64,000 nucleotides of DNA from Aotearoamyces nothofagi. Its lineage: Eukaryota > Ascomycota > Leotiomycetes > Leotiales > Tympanidaceae. A program made the position numbers and the translations under genes. Below are positions 1 to 10,552 of this stretch, piece by piece (position 1 is the first letter of the stretch; every line of letters starts with the position of its first letter). The notes beneath the pieces are model-generated. The model was given only the letters and a program-made list of their open reading frames with translations, did no database searches and was not told the origin of the DNA. The stretch spans positions 1 to 64,000 of the forward strand of contig JADDTR010000041.1 in the NCBI GenBank assembly GCA_015345905.1. The letters are read 5' to 3'.

Positions 1-21
1 GTTGAAATTCTTAGGGTTATT

Positions 22-108
22 GGTATTACGGCGTAATACCGATGGGTGCCCGCACGGACCACACCTTAAATCTCCCATAGTAAAAAATTGGTATTACGGC
101 GTAATACC
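22..108. repeat. Pair of identical 19-nt near-palindromes
   Basis: GGTATTACGGCGTAATACC occurs at 22-40 and identically at 90-108. Each copy is an inverted repeat with 9-nt arms around a single central G. The copies are 68 nt apart in direct orientation. This could be transposon terminal or subterminal sequence, or a paired protein-binding site. No gene sits immediately beside it. Confidence 0.75.
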
Positions 109-124
109 AGAGCACTAGTGTTAG

Positions 125-224
125 GAGTATATACTTCTAGGAATTGGATATATATACACTTTCTAAGAATAGAAGTATATACTCTCTAGAAATTAGGTAT
201 ATATACACTTTCTAGAAATAGGAG
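125..224. repeat. Two-copy imperfect tandem repeat, about 48 bp
   Basis: Two adjacent degenerate copies begin GTATATAC at about 127 and 175, and each ends in ACTTTCTARGAATAG-like sequence. They lie inside the RIP-like region and look like mutated minisatellite or subterminal repeats. Confidence 0.55.
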
Positions 225-1040
225 CATCTGATAACTGCAGTTATTACTACTGCCTTTATATTACCTTATAGTAAGCTATTGTACCTTATAGTAACTTACT
301 ATAGTATTTATATACAGATTTGATATAATGTACTAGCAGCTATATATATACCAATATTTTTTATATAGGCCTTAGTATAGATTATATATAATCTACTAGG
401 TTATATAAATAGACTGAACTATTTTAAAATGGTCTAGTCTAGTCTTACTATCTAAATAGTCTATAGTATTATAATCTAGACCCAACTATTAATATCAGTC
501 TAGTTCTAGACTGAACTATTCTAAAATAGTCTAGTCTAGTTTCAGAAGAAATAGTCCAGTCTATAAAACAGTCTATAAATTACTCTCAAGACTAGACTGA
601 ACTGGACTGTTGACTAGTCTAATAAGGAGAAAGTTAAGAAATAGACAAGTATAAAAGTTTAGTATTATCTATATTAGTAATGTTAGACTTAGAGTTGTAG
701 TTTACTAAGAAGCTAAAGAGTATACTCTTCAGCTTATTACAAATTGCAAGAAGTAAAGAGAGCTAGATTTACAAGTTAAACAAGAGATATAGAGAGAGTA
801 TAAAGAGCAAGTTGAGTATATTGATATTGCTATTCTAAAGACTTCTCAGCTTTATCTAAAAGCATTTTATATTAAGTATTATATACAGAGATGACTTATT
901 AAAGTCTTTATAGAGATCTATAAGAAAGTTGAGCTTGTATAGTAGTTATTACTCTATATAGTTCTTATATACTATAAATTATTGTTTTGCTAAGAGTTAT
1001 CATTTCGCTGTACCACCTGTATTTTAGCGAAATATAGGTG

Positions 1041-1666
1041 TAGGCAAATCGAGACCACCTAATTAGTTCTAATATCCAACTTTCGTTATAACAGTCCACT
1101 CTACAGCTCTAATCCTCTATATATTCTACAGCAATACAACGCCTTGATCCTGAAACATCGAGCTGGCTATAACCGCCAGGCCCTCCTCAATCGTTGTTGG
1201 CGTTTCAACTTCTCTCGAAGCGGCCTCCCTCTTAATAGGCATAAATGAACCTACATATAGTAAGTCTAACGCTCTTGGCAAACAGGGAATTGTTTCATCA
1301 GTACAGCTTTACAAGATCGAACCTATAAAAAGCTAATAACGGCGGATTGATTCGTTTACACGCGATCACTCTCGCCATCAGGCGCTTAGGATTTCTAACG
1401 GATAGTTCGAAGTTGGCTATAGGGATTACAGGTATGGTTATATAAGTTGCTCCTATCCGACGCTGCCAGAATCACAGCTCTATCCATTTTACTAGCCAAT
1501 ATCCGTTCATATCTTGAAATTTTTTCGAACACCCAATGTGCAGATAAGAACAGATTTAATACACGCCAAGGTAAATAAAAGACCAGAAAATAAATTCCCC
1601 CGCTTTGTTTGAAACCAGGCTAACATTATAGCAGCTCGTTCCTTACATCATCCTCCTCAACACGAT
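1041..1666. other. Intergenic, no gene recognised
   Basis: Composition becomes less A/T-biased than upstream. No ORF with recognisable protein similarity is visible. It probably contains the promoter of the gene at 1667 and the edge of the decayed repeat. Confidence 0.5.
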
Positions 1667-2185
1667 ATGGTCTCGGGAAAACAGAGACTCTACATTGCCC
1701 TATATGCCAGGGGTGGGACGGGCTACCACTGGGCATTACTAGTTGGCCCTAAGGATGAATCGGACAGTTCCCAAGGAAAGCGTTACCACGTGAGAGAACG
1801 ATTTGACCCTGCTACAGGACGGAATCGCTGGGACTATCAAGGCCTCGAAATCCCGATGCAACCAACAGGCCAGTTGCTTGTCCGCATCATGATTGCAAAG
1901 GTTGAAAAGCCCGACCGGCTAGATCAGCTTTTATCACGGGTGGTATTGGTGCAGGATGACCCGAACTGGAGATGCCGACACTGGGTCAGGGACGGGGTGC
2001 TTGCACTCGAGACGGATGGAAAGTCTTTGGGAACAGCTCAGCTAGACTGGGATTACCTAGAATCGATGGCCAATTGGTTTGTTGAGCTAAAGAAAGGTCA
2101 GCATCGTTTTGACGGGCAAGGAAGTTGGGACATGATGAAAGTTCCTACTTATGATGTCCTAGAGAGGAGAGAGACGATGGAGTAA
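1667..2185 (+). CDS. Small fungal protein, possible permuted papain-fold (LRAT/PPPDE-like)
   Basis: A single-exon gene of 172 residues that I do not recognise as a named protein. The N-terminus reads GYHWALLVG (His21). About 80 residues later comes WRCRHWV (Cys103). A His in an HW-hydrophobic strand followed downstream by a Cys in a C-x-H-[WF]-V helix start is the order seen in circularly permuted papain-like folds (LRAT, PPPDE, permuted NlpC/P60), where the catalytic His precedes the Cys. There is no signal peptide and no membrane span. A thiol hydrolase or acyltransferase role is inference from this arrangement only. It stands alone between decayed repeats and a kinase-like gene on the other strand. 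Confidence 0.55.
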   Translation: MVSGKQRLYIALYARGGTGYHWALLVGPKDESDSSQGKRYHVRERFDPATGRNRWDYQGLEIPMQPTGQLLVRIMIAKVEKPDRLDQLLSRVVLVQDDPNWRCRHWVRDGVLALETDGKSLGTAQLDWDYLESMANWFVELKKGQHRFDGQGSWDMMKVPTYDVLERRETME

Positions 2186-2236
2186 ATAATTGGATCTTGA
2201 TGTGTAATATATGTGTCAAGGTTTAATGATCTTCAA

Positions 2237-3085
2237 TCAGAACGATCCAAAGAATTTTCGTCTTAAGCCCTCCATTTCAAGTTCCTTAGGATATGGATCC
2301 AAAAACTTGCCAATTTCCGCCTTCCAAAAGTCGTCATATGGGTTGGCATTCATCCCCGCGACATAGTCCCAATAGGAGGGCATAAATCCGCTGAATTCGA
2401 AATCAATTATCACGACCTTGTTTCCTACAACAAGGAAGTTCGAACTACTTGGATCGCCGTGAGAGAAGCATACTGGGTACCGATTCTCCTCCTGCATCTG
2501 TATCAACTGCTTGACCTCGTCTGGGGTATTGTTTGAAGCCGTAATATTGTCGCGAAGGAAGGCGTGAAATTCTCTTGAACTCGAAAACGGCCCAAATGGT
2601 TCGGAAGAGATGCGATAGTCGTATAGCTTTGCCAAATCTGCTGCCACTACCATTCCAGGAATCGGATGTGGAATTGCTCGAAGCTCGATAAAATACTGCT
2701 GTAGCTGAGACAGCAAATCTGCTTTTGACTCTGCCGTGCGACTATCCCAGTTCCTACCGATACTAATCCCGTGGATTCGCTCCATGACGATGTATGTTAT
2801 GCCCTTCCTTTGAAACGAGCAGTAGACTTTCGGCAAGAGAACTGAGGTATTTTCTGCCACAAGCTTCATAGCTCTGGCTTCGCTCAAGTTTACCGTTGTA
2901 CCATATTTGACGCAAAGCTTAGAATTGAGGAAGAGAATACGGCCTGAACGCGGTCGGAAACGCTTGAGGAGGGCAACCGAGGTGATTGTCAAGTGTCGGC
3001 GCAACCAGGTGTTATTGACCGTTTCAGTCATCTTGAGCTCTCGAATATTTCGAAGGAAACCTAGGGCTGACGGGGAGAAATGCAC
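2237..3085 (-). CDS. APH/choline-kinase-like phosphotransferase
   Basis: A single-exon gene of 282 residues with the aminoglycoside-phosphotransferase fold of protein-kinase-like enzymes. Visible elements are a putative ATP-binding Lys in CVKYG (about residue 60), a hinge in YIVMERIHG (98-106), the catalytic HGD-x4-N (H209, D211, N216) and the metal-binding IDFE (D228). Such fungal proteins phosphorylate small molecules, and many have unknown substrates. An internal Met at residue 19 (MTETVNN) could be the real start, because the first 18 residues are not typical. It ends about 50 nt from the oppositely oriented 1667 gene, so the two converge. Confidence 0.75.
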   Translation of the reverse strand: MHFSPSALGFLRNIRELKMTETVNNTWLRRHLTITSVALLKRFRPRSGRILFLNSKLCVKYGTTVNLSEARAMKLVAENTSVLLPKVYCSFQRKGITYIVMERIHGISIGRNWDSRTAESKADLLSQLQQYFIELRAIPHPIPGMVVAADLAKLYDYRISSEPFGPFSSSREFHAFLRDNITASNNTPDEVKQLIQMQEENRYPVCFSHGDPSSSNFLVVGNKVVIIDFEFSGFMPSYWDYVAGMNANPYDDFWKAEIGKFLDPYPKELEMEGLRRKFFGSF

Positions 3086-3650
3086 CGCTGATGGCGTATA
3101 GTAGGGGGAGGGTCGTAGTGCTTCTTCGGATAGGTAATATGTCTAGGAGATTTCGGTCACAGAAAAGGTTTTAGCTGTCTCCATTCAAGAATGATGCCAA
3201 GCAATCTCTTTGTTGCCTAAGGCTACAACTGTCGAATGGCGGTTATCGAAGGCATTCGTCGGGACCCTATTAACATGTGCAACTCCGCGACGACTACTCT
3301 GGTGCTTTTTCTCTGATCTCCTATCTGAAATCCGTATCATGATCTAGGAGCTCTGCCTACCAGGTCCTATAATCTTAACACTCTAGGTCAATAATAGCCA
3401 CGAGCCCTTTATCTACTTCTAAAACCTAGTATAGTGTTATATTATACCAATCTATCGATACACCAACTCTAACCTTGGAGCGCCGCGGTGGATCTGGCCC
3501 TACGAATTATCTCCGACGATATAATTCTAATATTGGGTTATAGGAAAAGGGTTTTTTCAGCCCAACATTATATCTAAACTAAGATTGTAGTAGGAGAATA
3601 ATTCTATAAGTCTAGTTAATAGTATCCGTGTTAACAACACTGGTATAGAA
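3086..3650. other. Intergenic, partly AT-rich
   Basis: Lies between the kinase-like gene start and the 3' end of the NCS1 permease. The 3300-3550 part is AT-rich with TA runs and may be repeat-derived. No coding sequence is supported. Confidence 0.5.
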
Positions 3651-5547
3651 TCAAATAGTACTCTTCTCGCCGGCAATTTCCTTAAACTCCGAGAATATAT
3701 CGCTCTCCCCCTCTGCGCGGATAACAGTTGTAGAATGCCCAGTAATATCAATCTGACTCTCTCCATCAAAGTACCCCTCATTGGCGGCCAGCTGTTCAAA
3801 TCTAAGTGTTTCCCCGGCGTGGCCTTCTGGAAGCAACTTGACTGGCCAAATTATACATGCAACCCAGTATACTGCAATACCCATCAGTGAAGACAAAATG
3901 AAGCCCAGCTTGTACATGTTTTTAGATGCCTGATTCACACTCTTAGAGTTGATGGAACCAGCGACTCCGTGAACTACAAAAGTAACACCACAAACCCAGG
4001 CTCCTAAAGCGCGAAGGTTCCAGCCGTGGTAATATCTGTAGAGGCCAGCACTAGAACCGTTGTAGAGCGATGGAACGTGGATGTTTCCTTTGCGCATGAT
4101 AAAGTAATCCGTAATCATTATCCCCATGATCGGGCACAGAAACACTGTATAAGATCCCAGGAACGACAGGAAGGTTGCTGCATTCGCAATAATCTTCCAC
4201 GGAACAAGGAGAGGGGCGAGGGTAGCACATGCCACTTGTCCACGCCGGATGTTGATCCAGCGCGGTGCTAGGCCAGCCATGTCTGCACCGACTGGCAGAG
4301 AGTTCGTGCCTGCGTTCGTTGCAAGGACTGAGAGCATCATCCCGATGGAAACGAAGAAGATGCCCGCACGAGCTGCTGGTGACCAGTACTTGGTAAGTAC
4401 TGCTAGATACAAATCCCAAATGTTCCAGTATGTTTTGCCCAGAAAGCCAGCAGCAGCAGAGGTTGTTGCACACCCCAGGAACATGACGAGGACTTTGGAT
4501 GAGAGGATTGCGCCGAGCTGGGCTAAGGTTGTAGAGCCTGTACTGTGAGCGTACCGAGCGACATCGGGAGCGTTTATAAGAATGGGACAAAGAGCCTGTA
4601 GACATCGTTAGCTATATGTTGACCCTGTCGTGAAAGCTTTAAACTTACTCCCATGACAGAGTTGATAGCTTGTAACATCGCCCATACGAGATCAGCTCCT
4701 GCAACGTGTTTAGTACCAAGCCCTGTAAGGTTTCCAAGACTTCCGCCATTCTGGCTGACAGCCCAACCCATCATGCCGAAGAGACAAGCTGGAGTATACA
4801 CAGCCTTAACGACATACACCCATCGCATGTGACGAGGGTGCACGAACATGACCGGGAACTGGATGATCCAGAAGATCATGAACGCTAAAAGATCTCTTGA
4901 AGTGATACCAGCACTGGCAGGGAGGTGGTTTGGGATATTCTGCCACTTTGGTCCAATGACTGCATAGAGCATCACAGACATGATACGGCCTATCGTTGGT
5001 CAGTAGTTTTCCACGAATACTAGGACATGATTACCCACCAGCATAGTATGTCTGGATGGAGAAGTATATACATGCTACAATAGCTCGTACACAAATAAAC
5101 AGCTTACTACCACTCATGCCTGCGGAAGCTCTGACAAATGCTGGGAATCCAATGTGATATTTGGTTGCTCCGCGGCTGTTGAGTACAAGGAAGAACGTGA
5201 GAATAAAACTGCCAATGACGGCAGCGATCAGACCGTGCCACCAGAGTAGACCGATGCTAACTAGAGTCGCGCCAAGATTGTAGGAGCTAGGACTGAAAGT
5301 TGTAGTCATATAGAACGCGAAGTAATGGATGGTTCGCCATGTCCGTTGCTCTACGCCGCTGTAAGTATAGAGCCCAGGAGACCCGCTGAAGTAACATACC
5401 TGGAGGGGTTGGCAGAAGATCCTCATTATACAAAGCTTTCTGGCCATTGGCTGCATGGCCCTTGGTCTGAAGAAACTCATACAATGAATGTCGAGAAGAG
5501 CAGGCAGCTTTGACCTCTGCCAGCTTTTGCTTAACATGGGAAGCCAT
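3651..5547 (-). CDS. NCS1-family nucleobase/hydantoin/allantoin-type permease
   Basis: A plasma-membrane NCS1 symporter of about twelve membrane segments. It is assembled from four exons, roughly 5547-5400, 5350-5050, 4983-4646 and 4590-3651. The first join recreates LPTPPEQRTW, the standard NCS1 entry motif before TM1, using intron 5399-5351. Later recognisable blocks are SIQTYYAG, SVLATNAGTNSLP and the CPIMGIMITDYF...HVPSLY segment typical of fungal uracil/allantoin/hydantoin permeases. The C-terminus is a long acidic tail. The family imports nucleobases, allantoin, hydantoins or related N-heterocycles with H+ or Na+; the substrate cannot be read here. The neighbouring PuuE-like hydrolase and amidase suggest a cyclic ureide or imide. 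The start at 5547 (MASHVKQKL) is chosen because the frame leads directly into the conserved motif. Confidence 0.85.
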
Positions 5548-6155
5548 TTTGTAATGAGCCTAGAAGTCTTCAATGGTGACGACAGAATATCGATTTTTTC
5601 AATGTCTTTAATATATAGTTGACAATTTGATAATATACTGCTTGCAGGCACGGCGTCTTTATGCATCCACTACAGAGGCAGGTAGGTAGGTCGCACTACA
5701 GATGGTGCATTAGACGTCAAGATAACAAGGCTGATTTTAGACCAGCGCAAGATACACGATATCCAACTGATAACATTCTTCTTCGGTTCCATCGCGGAGA
5801 CCCGATGCTGCCAATGTAGCCAAGACTGCCAAGGCTCAACATCTTTCGGGAATCGAAACATGATTTTGCTGCTTGTGGATGCAATGAGTCGCTGCGGGCG
5901 GCTCTAGTTCTAGAGCCGTCGGAAATAGCGTTTCACTCGTCCGGAAATGTGCCGAAAGCCTAATGGACGTTTTGGCACTCATAATATCCAATAGCGTCGG
6001 CAGTGCTCCGATAAAAGTCTAAATATGCGATACCAGCACTGCTCAGCCAAGAACGTGTTTGTGAGGAATCTGACAGGATGTCTAACAGTATTGTGGATTC
6101 AAAGGCCGGGAATGTAGATCCGACGATAATTGTGATCAGACCAAGGGCTTGATAT
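5548..6155. promoter_or_regulatory. Permease upstream region with three HGATAR sites
   Basis: TGATAA at 5628-5633, AGATAA at 5720-5725 and TGATAA at 5768-5773 match the GATA-factor consensus HGATAR. All lie within 230 bp upstream of the NCS1 start. AreA-type GATA activators switch on nitrogen-scavenging genes in Aspergillus and relatives. About one such site would be expected by chance in this length, so support is moderate. The rest, up to the 3' end of the regulator gene at 6156, has no credible ORF. Confidence 0.45.
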
Positions 6156-8629
6156 TCATGGAGCAAAAAAAGTTGGTATCCCTAAATGAATACCTCGAAC
6201 CTGGTGGCGGAAATTCTTGTCAATCAAGTTTTCAAACATCTCCCAAGCCTCTTCCCCAGCCATCCCACCGAATGTATGAGATGCTGCCACAGGATGAAAA
6301 TAAGGGTCCTGCATTTGCCAGCCTCCTTGTTGGACCGGATCAAAAACACTGGAGGCATCCGGTGCCACCAACGGTGCCTGAATTTGTTGCTCGTCATCTT
6401 GAGGAAACCAATCGGTCGGATTATGGGATGGTTGAGGATCAGAATCATGATTTGACGCCTCAATGAGATTGGCTACGAGCTCCTCGAAAGCATCGCGATA
6501 TTTCGTGGCGGCTGGCCAACGCTCAGCGATAATGTAGAGAACCGTGGAACATGCTCGGATATCGCTCGAAAATTTGAAGTTGAAAATCCGTCGAGACATC
6601 CAAAAGCCATATATTAATGTGAGACCTGCGAGGTAAGTGGCGTGAAGGCCTAGCAAGGACCAAGAGACTGCTTGCGTTTGGTGTATCTGCTTCTGAAGCT
6701 GGCAAATTTGCCCTGCAGCATGTATACACCGATGGAATTCTTGAGATGACGAGGTAAAAGTCGTAATACGTGGTAGATAGAGCAATCTTACGCTCTTATA
6801 GTATTGAAGCATATGAAACTGTGATGCCCTATGCAGTTGGTTTTCTGAATTTGGGTCATTTGCAGGTATGTTGTTCTTCCACTCCGTTAGCTGACCCTGG
6901 AGAGTTTCGAATTCTCCTGGAAGTACTGGGTTGGGTCGTTTCGCACAATAAAGCGCCTCATGGATGCGGGACTCAATTATTTTCAGCTTGAATATGTGAA
7001 TTGCGGTAGTCATTGTTGTGATTTTTCCTGGAAAGCTGATTGAATCTTGGATAGCTTTCCTTATACTTTCCTCGTCCTGGGTGGTATCGTCAACGTTTGA
7101 TGGAAGCTATACGATGCTAATCAGCGTGAGGTACACCGGGAATGTCGAATTCAAGGGCCAAGGTAGCTGAGGAGACTCTAAAATAAACTTACTTCAGCAT
7201 CGATATCTCTCTCGCTGATACTATGTGGCCGTCCCAAAGCCATGGCGACGGCTCTATCGAGACCATAAATACACCAAAAAAGTCTTTTCCTTCTCTCATC
7301 CTCCAAATGCGAGGTAAATTGTGACTTGCGGTGGAGGCCACATTCGACAGCACTAGTCATTGCGTGCCGTATCAGATGCCACATACCTGGATACGAGGGT
7401 GACCTCAGTTGGTAAAGAACCAGAAGAAGCAAACTGTCTATAGTATCAAGATCTTTGACACTAAGTATTGTATCAATCTCTTGCGAAGCGGCGTTATAAT
7501 ATGCCTGGGATTTAATTAGAAGCGCTGTAAGATAAATAAATGAACAGACTGAAGTATATAGCTGACCTCTGGTGTCGTCTCATAGGTCTTATTTTGGGCC
7601 AGCTGCAGATATCGTGCCGAGATAGCATACATCATATTCAGCTTAAATAGTGCGATATTAATCTTACGCTTAGTCGATTGAGCCGGCCAAGGCCCAGGAC
7701 TTTCTTCGACTTCTTTGGAGTTCAGCTGCTTACGACGTGCAACAAGCTCATGCCGTTGACTGTTGATTTCAATGATATCTTTCCTCCAAAGAAAAGGATG
7801 CCGAGCGTGGAACTTTGTCCAATAGGTGTTTAAAAGCACCTCGGCAGTCCCGTCACACGGCATAGGCGCAGGTGATGCGGGACTAGGCTCGGAAGCCACA
7901 TCTCGTTTTGGAGTTACGTCGCCAACGATGAGTTCCTTGTCCACGACTGAGTGCAACAGTCGTGACAGAGGATATCCTGAAGTACTCCCAAGGAAAGATT
8001 GCTCAGTGGCTGAATATAGTGAAATCAGAGCAAACGAATTACCCTGAATACTTTGGGGAGGACTAGGGGTGAGTGAGGGCGTCGCATACGCAGCTGAGAA
8101 ACCTGGTGTAGGCCTGTTCAGCTCTGGGTGATGGTCAGATGCATCTTGAGATGCTGCATCTCCATCTTGCACCTTCTTCTCGAGATATGCAACTCTTTCC
8201 TCCAAGGACCGTACATAACTGCAGTTTGAATAAGCTTAAGATCATCAAGGAAGTGAAATAACTAACGTCACAGGGTACCCCTGATCTGTAAAGACGCATT
8301 CTACATTGGCTGTAGTGCAATTCGAGCATGGGAAACTGTTACTACACTGTAGTAAGGTCAGCCAAGTCCTAGGCGTGTCCCTTCAGGAGCACAGGCGACT
8401 ATATTGAAGATCTACCTTCTGTCTATAGAGAAGTGTCAGTCACGGGGCCTTGTACTGCGCATTTTCATGGCTATTTCCAAGCCAAGGTTACTCACTTTCT
8501 GTTCTTGCACCTCTTGCAGGCCGCAGCAGAGCGTTGCCGCTTCGTCCCCCGCGTCGTTTGGTCAGGATCGGGCGTGTCCCGGTTGTCATCCCCTGCCATC
8601 GACGTTGTTGATCCTGAAAGCGAGTCCAT
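6156..8629 (-). CDS. Zn2Cys6 transcription factor with Fungal_trans domain; contains a 7-nt microexon
   Basis: A nuclear regulator with an N-terminal Zn2Cys6 cluster, a linker (YVRSLEERVAYLEKKV, a heptad-like dimerisation helix) and a Fungal_trans middle domain (RRKRLFWCIYGLDRA, LGRPHSISERDIDAE). The cluster only becomes intact if three pieces are joined. These are exon 1 (8629-8496, ending in CKRCKNRK), a 7-nt microexon at 8416-8422, and exon 3 from 8346 (CSNSFPC). The result is C38-x2-C41-x6-C48-x5-C54-x2-C57-x6-C64. Further exons run 8218-7567, then about 7533-7184, then about 7107-6156. It lies between the permease and the PuuE-like gene on the same strand, so it is the likely pathway-specific activator. 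The C-terminal exon boundary is the least certain part. Confidence 0.8.
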
Positions 8630-9009
8630 ATCATGATCTTGTCAAAATTCGGGTTGTATACAATTCATCAGTCGTGGGCTTGAGAAGGACGGACTTTACA
8701 TAACAGGATCTGGCCGACGGCTTTGGGCTGTTGATAAGGTAGTTATCGCGCATAACGGAAAGTACCTAGTTTCGGCAGCTGCCGGTGGAGCCCAGATTAG
8801 TGCTATTGCCAAAATGGAGATAAGCACGATAAGATAGCCCGGGGGATTCTCGCCGAAAGCACCCCAACGACTGCCCTTAGCAATCATCGTATCATGGCCA
8901 ACGATTGAGTGAGTCCTCTATCAGACTGATGATGGTCTGATACTTTAGAGATATCACAGCCAGTTATCTACCAATTGCCCGTGAGCATTTCAAGTGGAAA
9001 TTCTTTTAT
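8630..9009. other. Regulator upstream region
   Basis: A 380-nt gap between the start of the Zn2Cys6 regulator and the 3' end of the PuuE-like gene. It should hold the regulator's promoter. No ORF or clear operator was seen. Confidence 0.4.
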
Positions 9010-10128
9010 TTAGTAGCTATTGGTGCCTTGCGGTCTACCCTCGACAAGATGGCCTGGCCGATACGGGAATCTAGCCTTGAAATGGAGAGCAATCTGTTTC
9101 CTCGTCGTTACCCAGACGCCTTCTTTCTGGGAGATGTACTTCATGAAGTTCCTCAAAGCTTCTGAGCGACCCGCCTTTCCAACAATCCGAGAGTGCATAG
9201 GTATGGTCATCATCTTGCCACCTTCGCGATAGAACATATCAAAGGTAGACTTCAGGTACTCCTCATACATATGAGAGCCTACAAACCCGGGATTCATGTG
9301 GAACTTGCCGTCTGTAGGGTATGATTAGAAAGTCTGTGACAAAGAGCAGAGGTGGCAGAGAGTAGAGGTGATATACCATTGCAGTCATAGTTGTATGGAA
9401 GGATTAACAGTCCCTTCTTCTTTTCGTCGGGCAGGTCCTTCTCGTGAGGCGCATCTTGCCAGTAAGGAACATCATCGTTGTATGCTTCAGAGCTCCAGAG
9501 CAGCTCTTCTCCCATCTCTTCGAAAGCAACCTTGAAGAGCGCCCGTGTATTGGGAGTGCCTCGCCCAAAGTAGACGCCGCACGGCATCTCTCCTGTCGTT
9601 TTCTTCAAGCTTTGGCAAGCCTTGAGAATGTTTGCCTTATCCTCCTCCACAGTCATATCCCATAGGTCTAGCCATCGGTAGCCATGTGCCGCTATTTCGT
9701 GTCCGTCCCTTACACATGCCTTCGCAAATGTAGGGTTCTTCTCCATAGCTACTGCGATAGCGTATGTAGTCCAGTTCCAGCCGAACTCCTTGAATAGGCG
9801 GAGTAGTCTCCATCCGCCAACACGACTTCCGTACTCATAGTCGCCTTCGGCATTGCAGTACCGTGCTCCGTCTCGATGGCCTCCACTGGCACCCTTCTCC
9901 CAGAGATATGGCTCCGACATGCCATCCCCCATTTCAACTGAGCGTTCGGCTCCCTCTTCGTAGTTTAGGACAAAGGAGACAGCAATACGCGCTCCGTTTG
10001 GCCATTGGGGATTAAGGCTATGTTCTCCATAACCTGTACCGAGGAATTAGTTGGCTACCATTAGAAACATCTAACAGTTACATACCCTCTAGGTCACGAG
10101 GAATATCATATCTCTGATCGACAATCAT
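9010..10128 (-). CDS. PuuE/allantoinase-type NodB-fold (polysaccharide deacetylase family) hydrolase
   Basis: Three exons: 10128-10086, 10033-9377 and 9311-9010. The joined protein begins MIVDQRYDIPRDLEGYGEHS and continues WPNGARIAVSFVLNYEEGAE. This is the characteristic opening of PuuE-like proteins, where NYEE replaces the TFDD motif of true chitin deacetylases. The second NodB motif, GHEIAAHGYRW, supplies His ligands. Late motifs include MTIPMHSRIVGKAGR. Characterised bacterial PuuE is a metal-independent allantoinase, opening allantoin to allantoate; fungal members are often labelled chitin deacetylase. There is no signal peptide, which argues against cell-wall chitin and for a cytosolic small ring substrate. 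It is head-to-head with the amidase (424-bp shared promoter) and follows the regulator and permease, so a role in ring opening is inferred. Confidence 0.85.
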
Positions 10129-10552
10129 CTTGATAGTAAATTACTTCTGGGGATGAGGATTTAAATGTAGAGGCTCCTACATGGCTACGTTGCTAGATAT
10201 ATAAATACTTTGCCACCGTACACTAAGACAAATACTTTCAATCGATTGACTTTCTGGTTGGAGGTTATCATTGCCTGCGATTACGCAGATATCTGGCTAG
10301 TAGATGGGTATGGCGATTGTTCGGTTATGCTCCGAAAGTCTACGTCAGTTGACGACAGCCGCTGTAGAGCATCTTCGGAATCGGCCTATACGTTGCTCTC
10401 TAAACAATGAAGCACCACGAAGAAGATTTCTCTTTAGATAGAAGTATACTGCATTATATAATCACCTTACTAGTCTAGCTAGTGGTGTAATACATTAACA
10501 CTCATATTGTTTGGGAGATTTTGCACATCTAACACTGTATATCGACTTCATC
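10129..10552. promoter_or_regulatory. Divergent promoter of PuuE-like gene and amidase, with GATA sites
   Basis: A 424-bp region shared by two divergent genes. HGATAR sites are visible at 10131-10136 (TGATAG), 10265-10270 (TTATCA, reverse of TGATAA) and 10436-10441 (AGATAG). The arrangement would allow co-induction and AreA-type nitrogen control. Roughly one site is expected by chance, so this is suggestive only. A TATATAA-like stretch lies at about 10197-10204. Confidence 0.45.

Larger units (their letters stand above)
1..1040. repeat. AT-rich, RIP-like decayed repeat region
   Basis: This kilobase is strongly A/T-rich, has no open frame of note, and is made of imperfect internal repeats. 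A block beginning AGACTGAACTATT and ending GTCTAGTCTAG occurs near 411-445 and again near 509-543. Oligo-TA stretches are frequent. The composition (loss of C/G, TA enrichment) is what repeat-induced point mutation leaves in ascomycete transposons. Around 640-960 A-rich sequence resembles a mutated coding stretch with many stops, but I cannot name an element. Neighbouring genes at 1.7-3 kb have normal composition. Confidence 0.6.

Noticed and set aside
640-960. A transposase gene in the AT-rich region
   Set aside because: Many stop codons and no recognisable DDE or zinc-knuckle motif; at best a decayed remnant.
5670-5861. A short Met-initiated minus frame upstream of the permease as an extra first exon
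   Set aside because: Its sequence has no NCS1 features, and the start at 5547 leads in frame to the conserved PTPPEQRTW motif.
9010-10128. Annotation as a secreted chitin deacetylase
   Set aside because: No signal peptide, and the NYEE replacement of TFDD with WPNGARIAV is the PuuE/allantoinase-type pattern.
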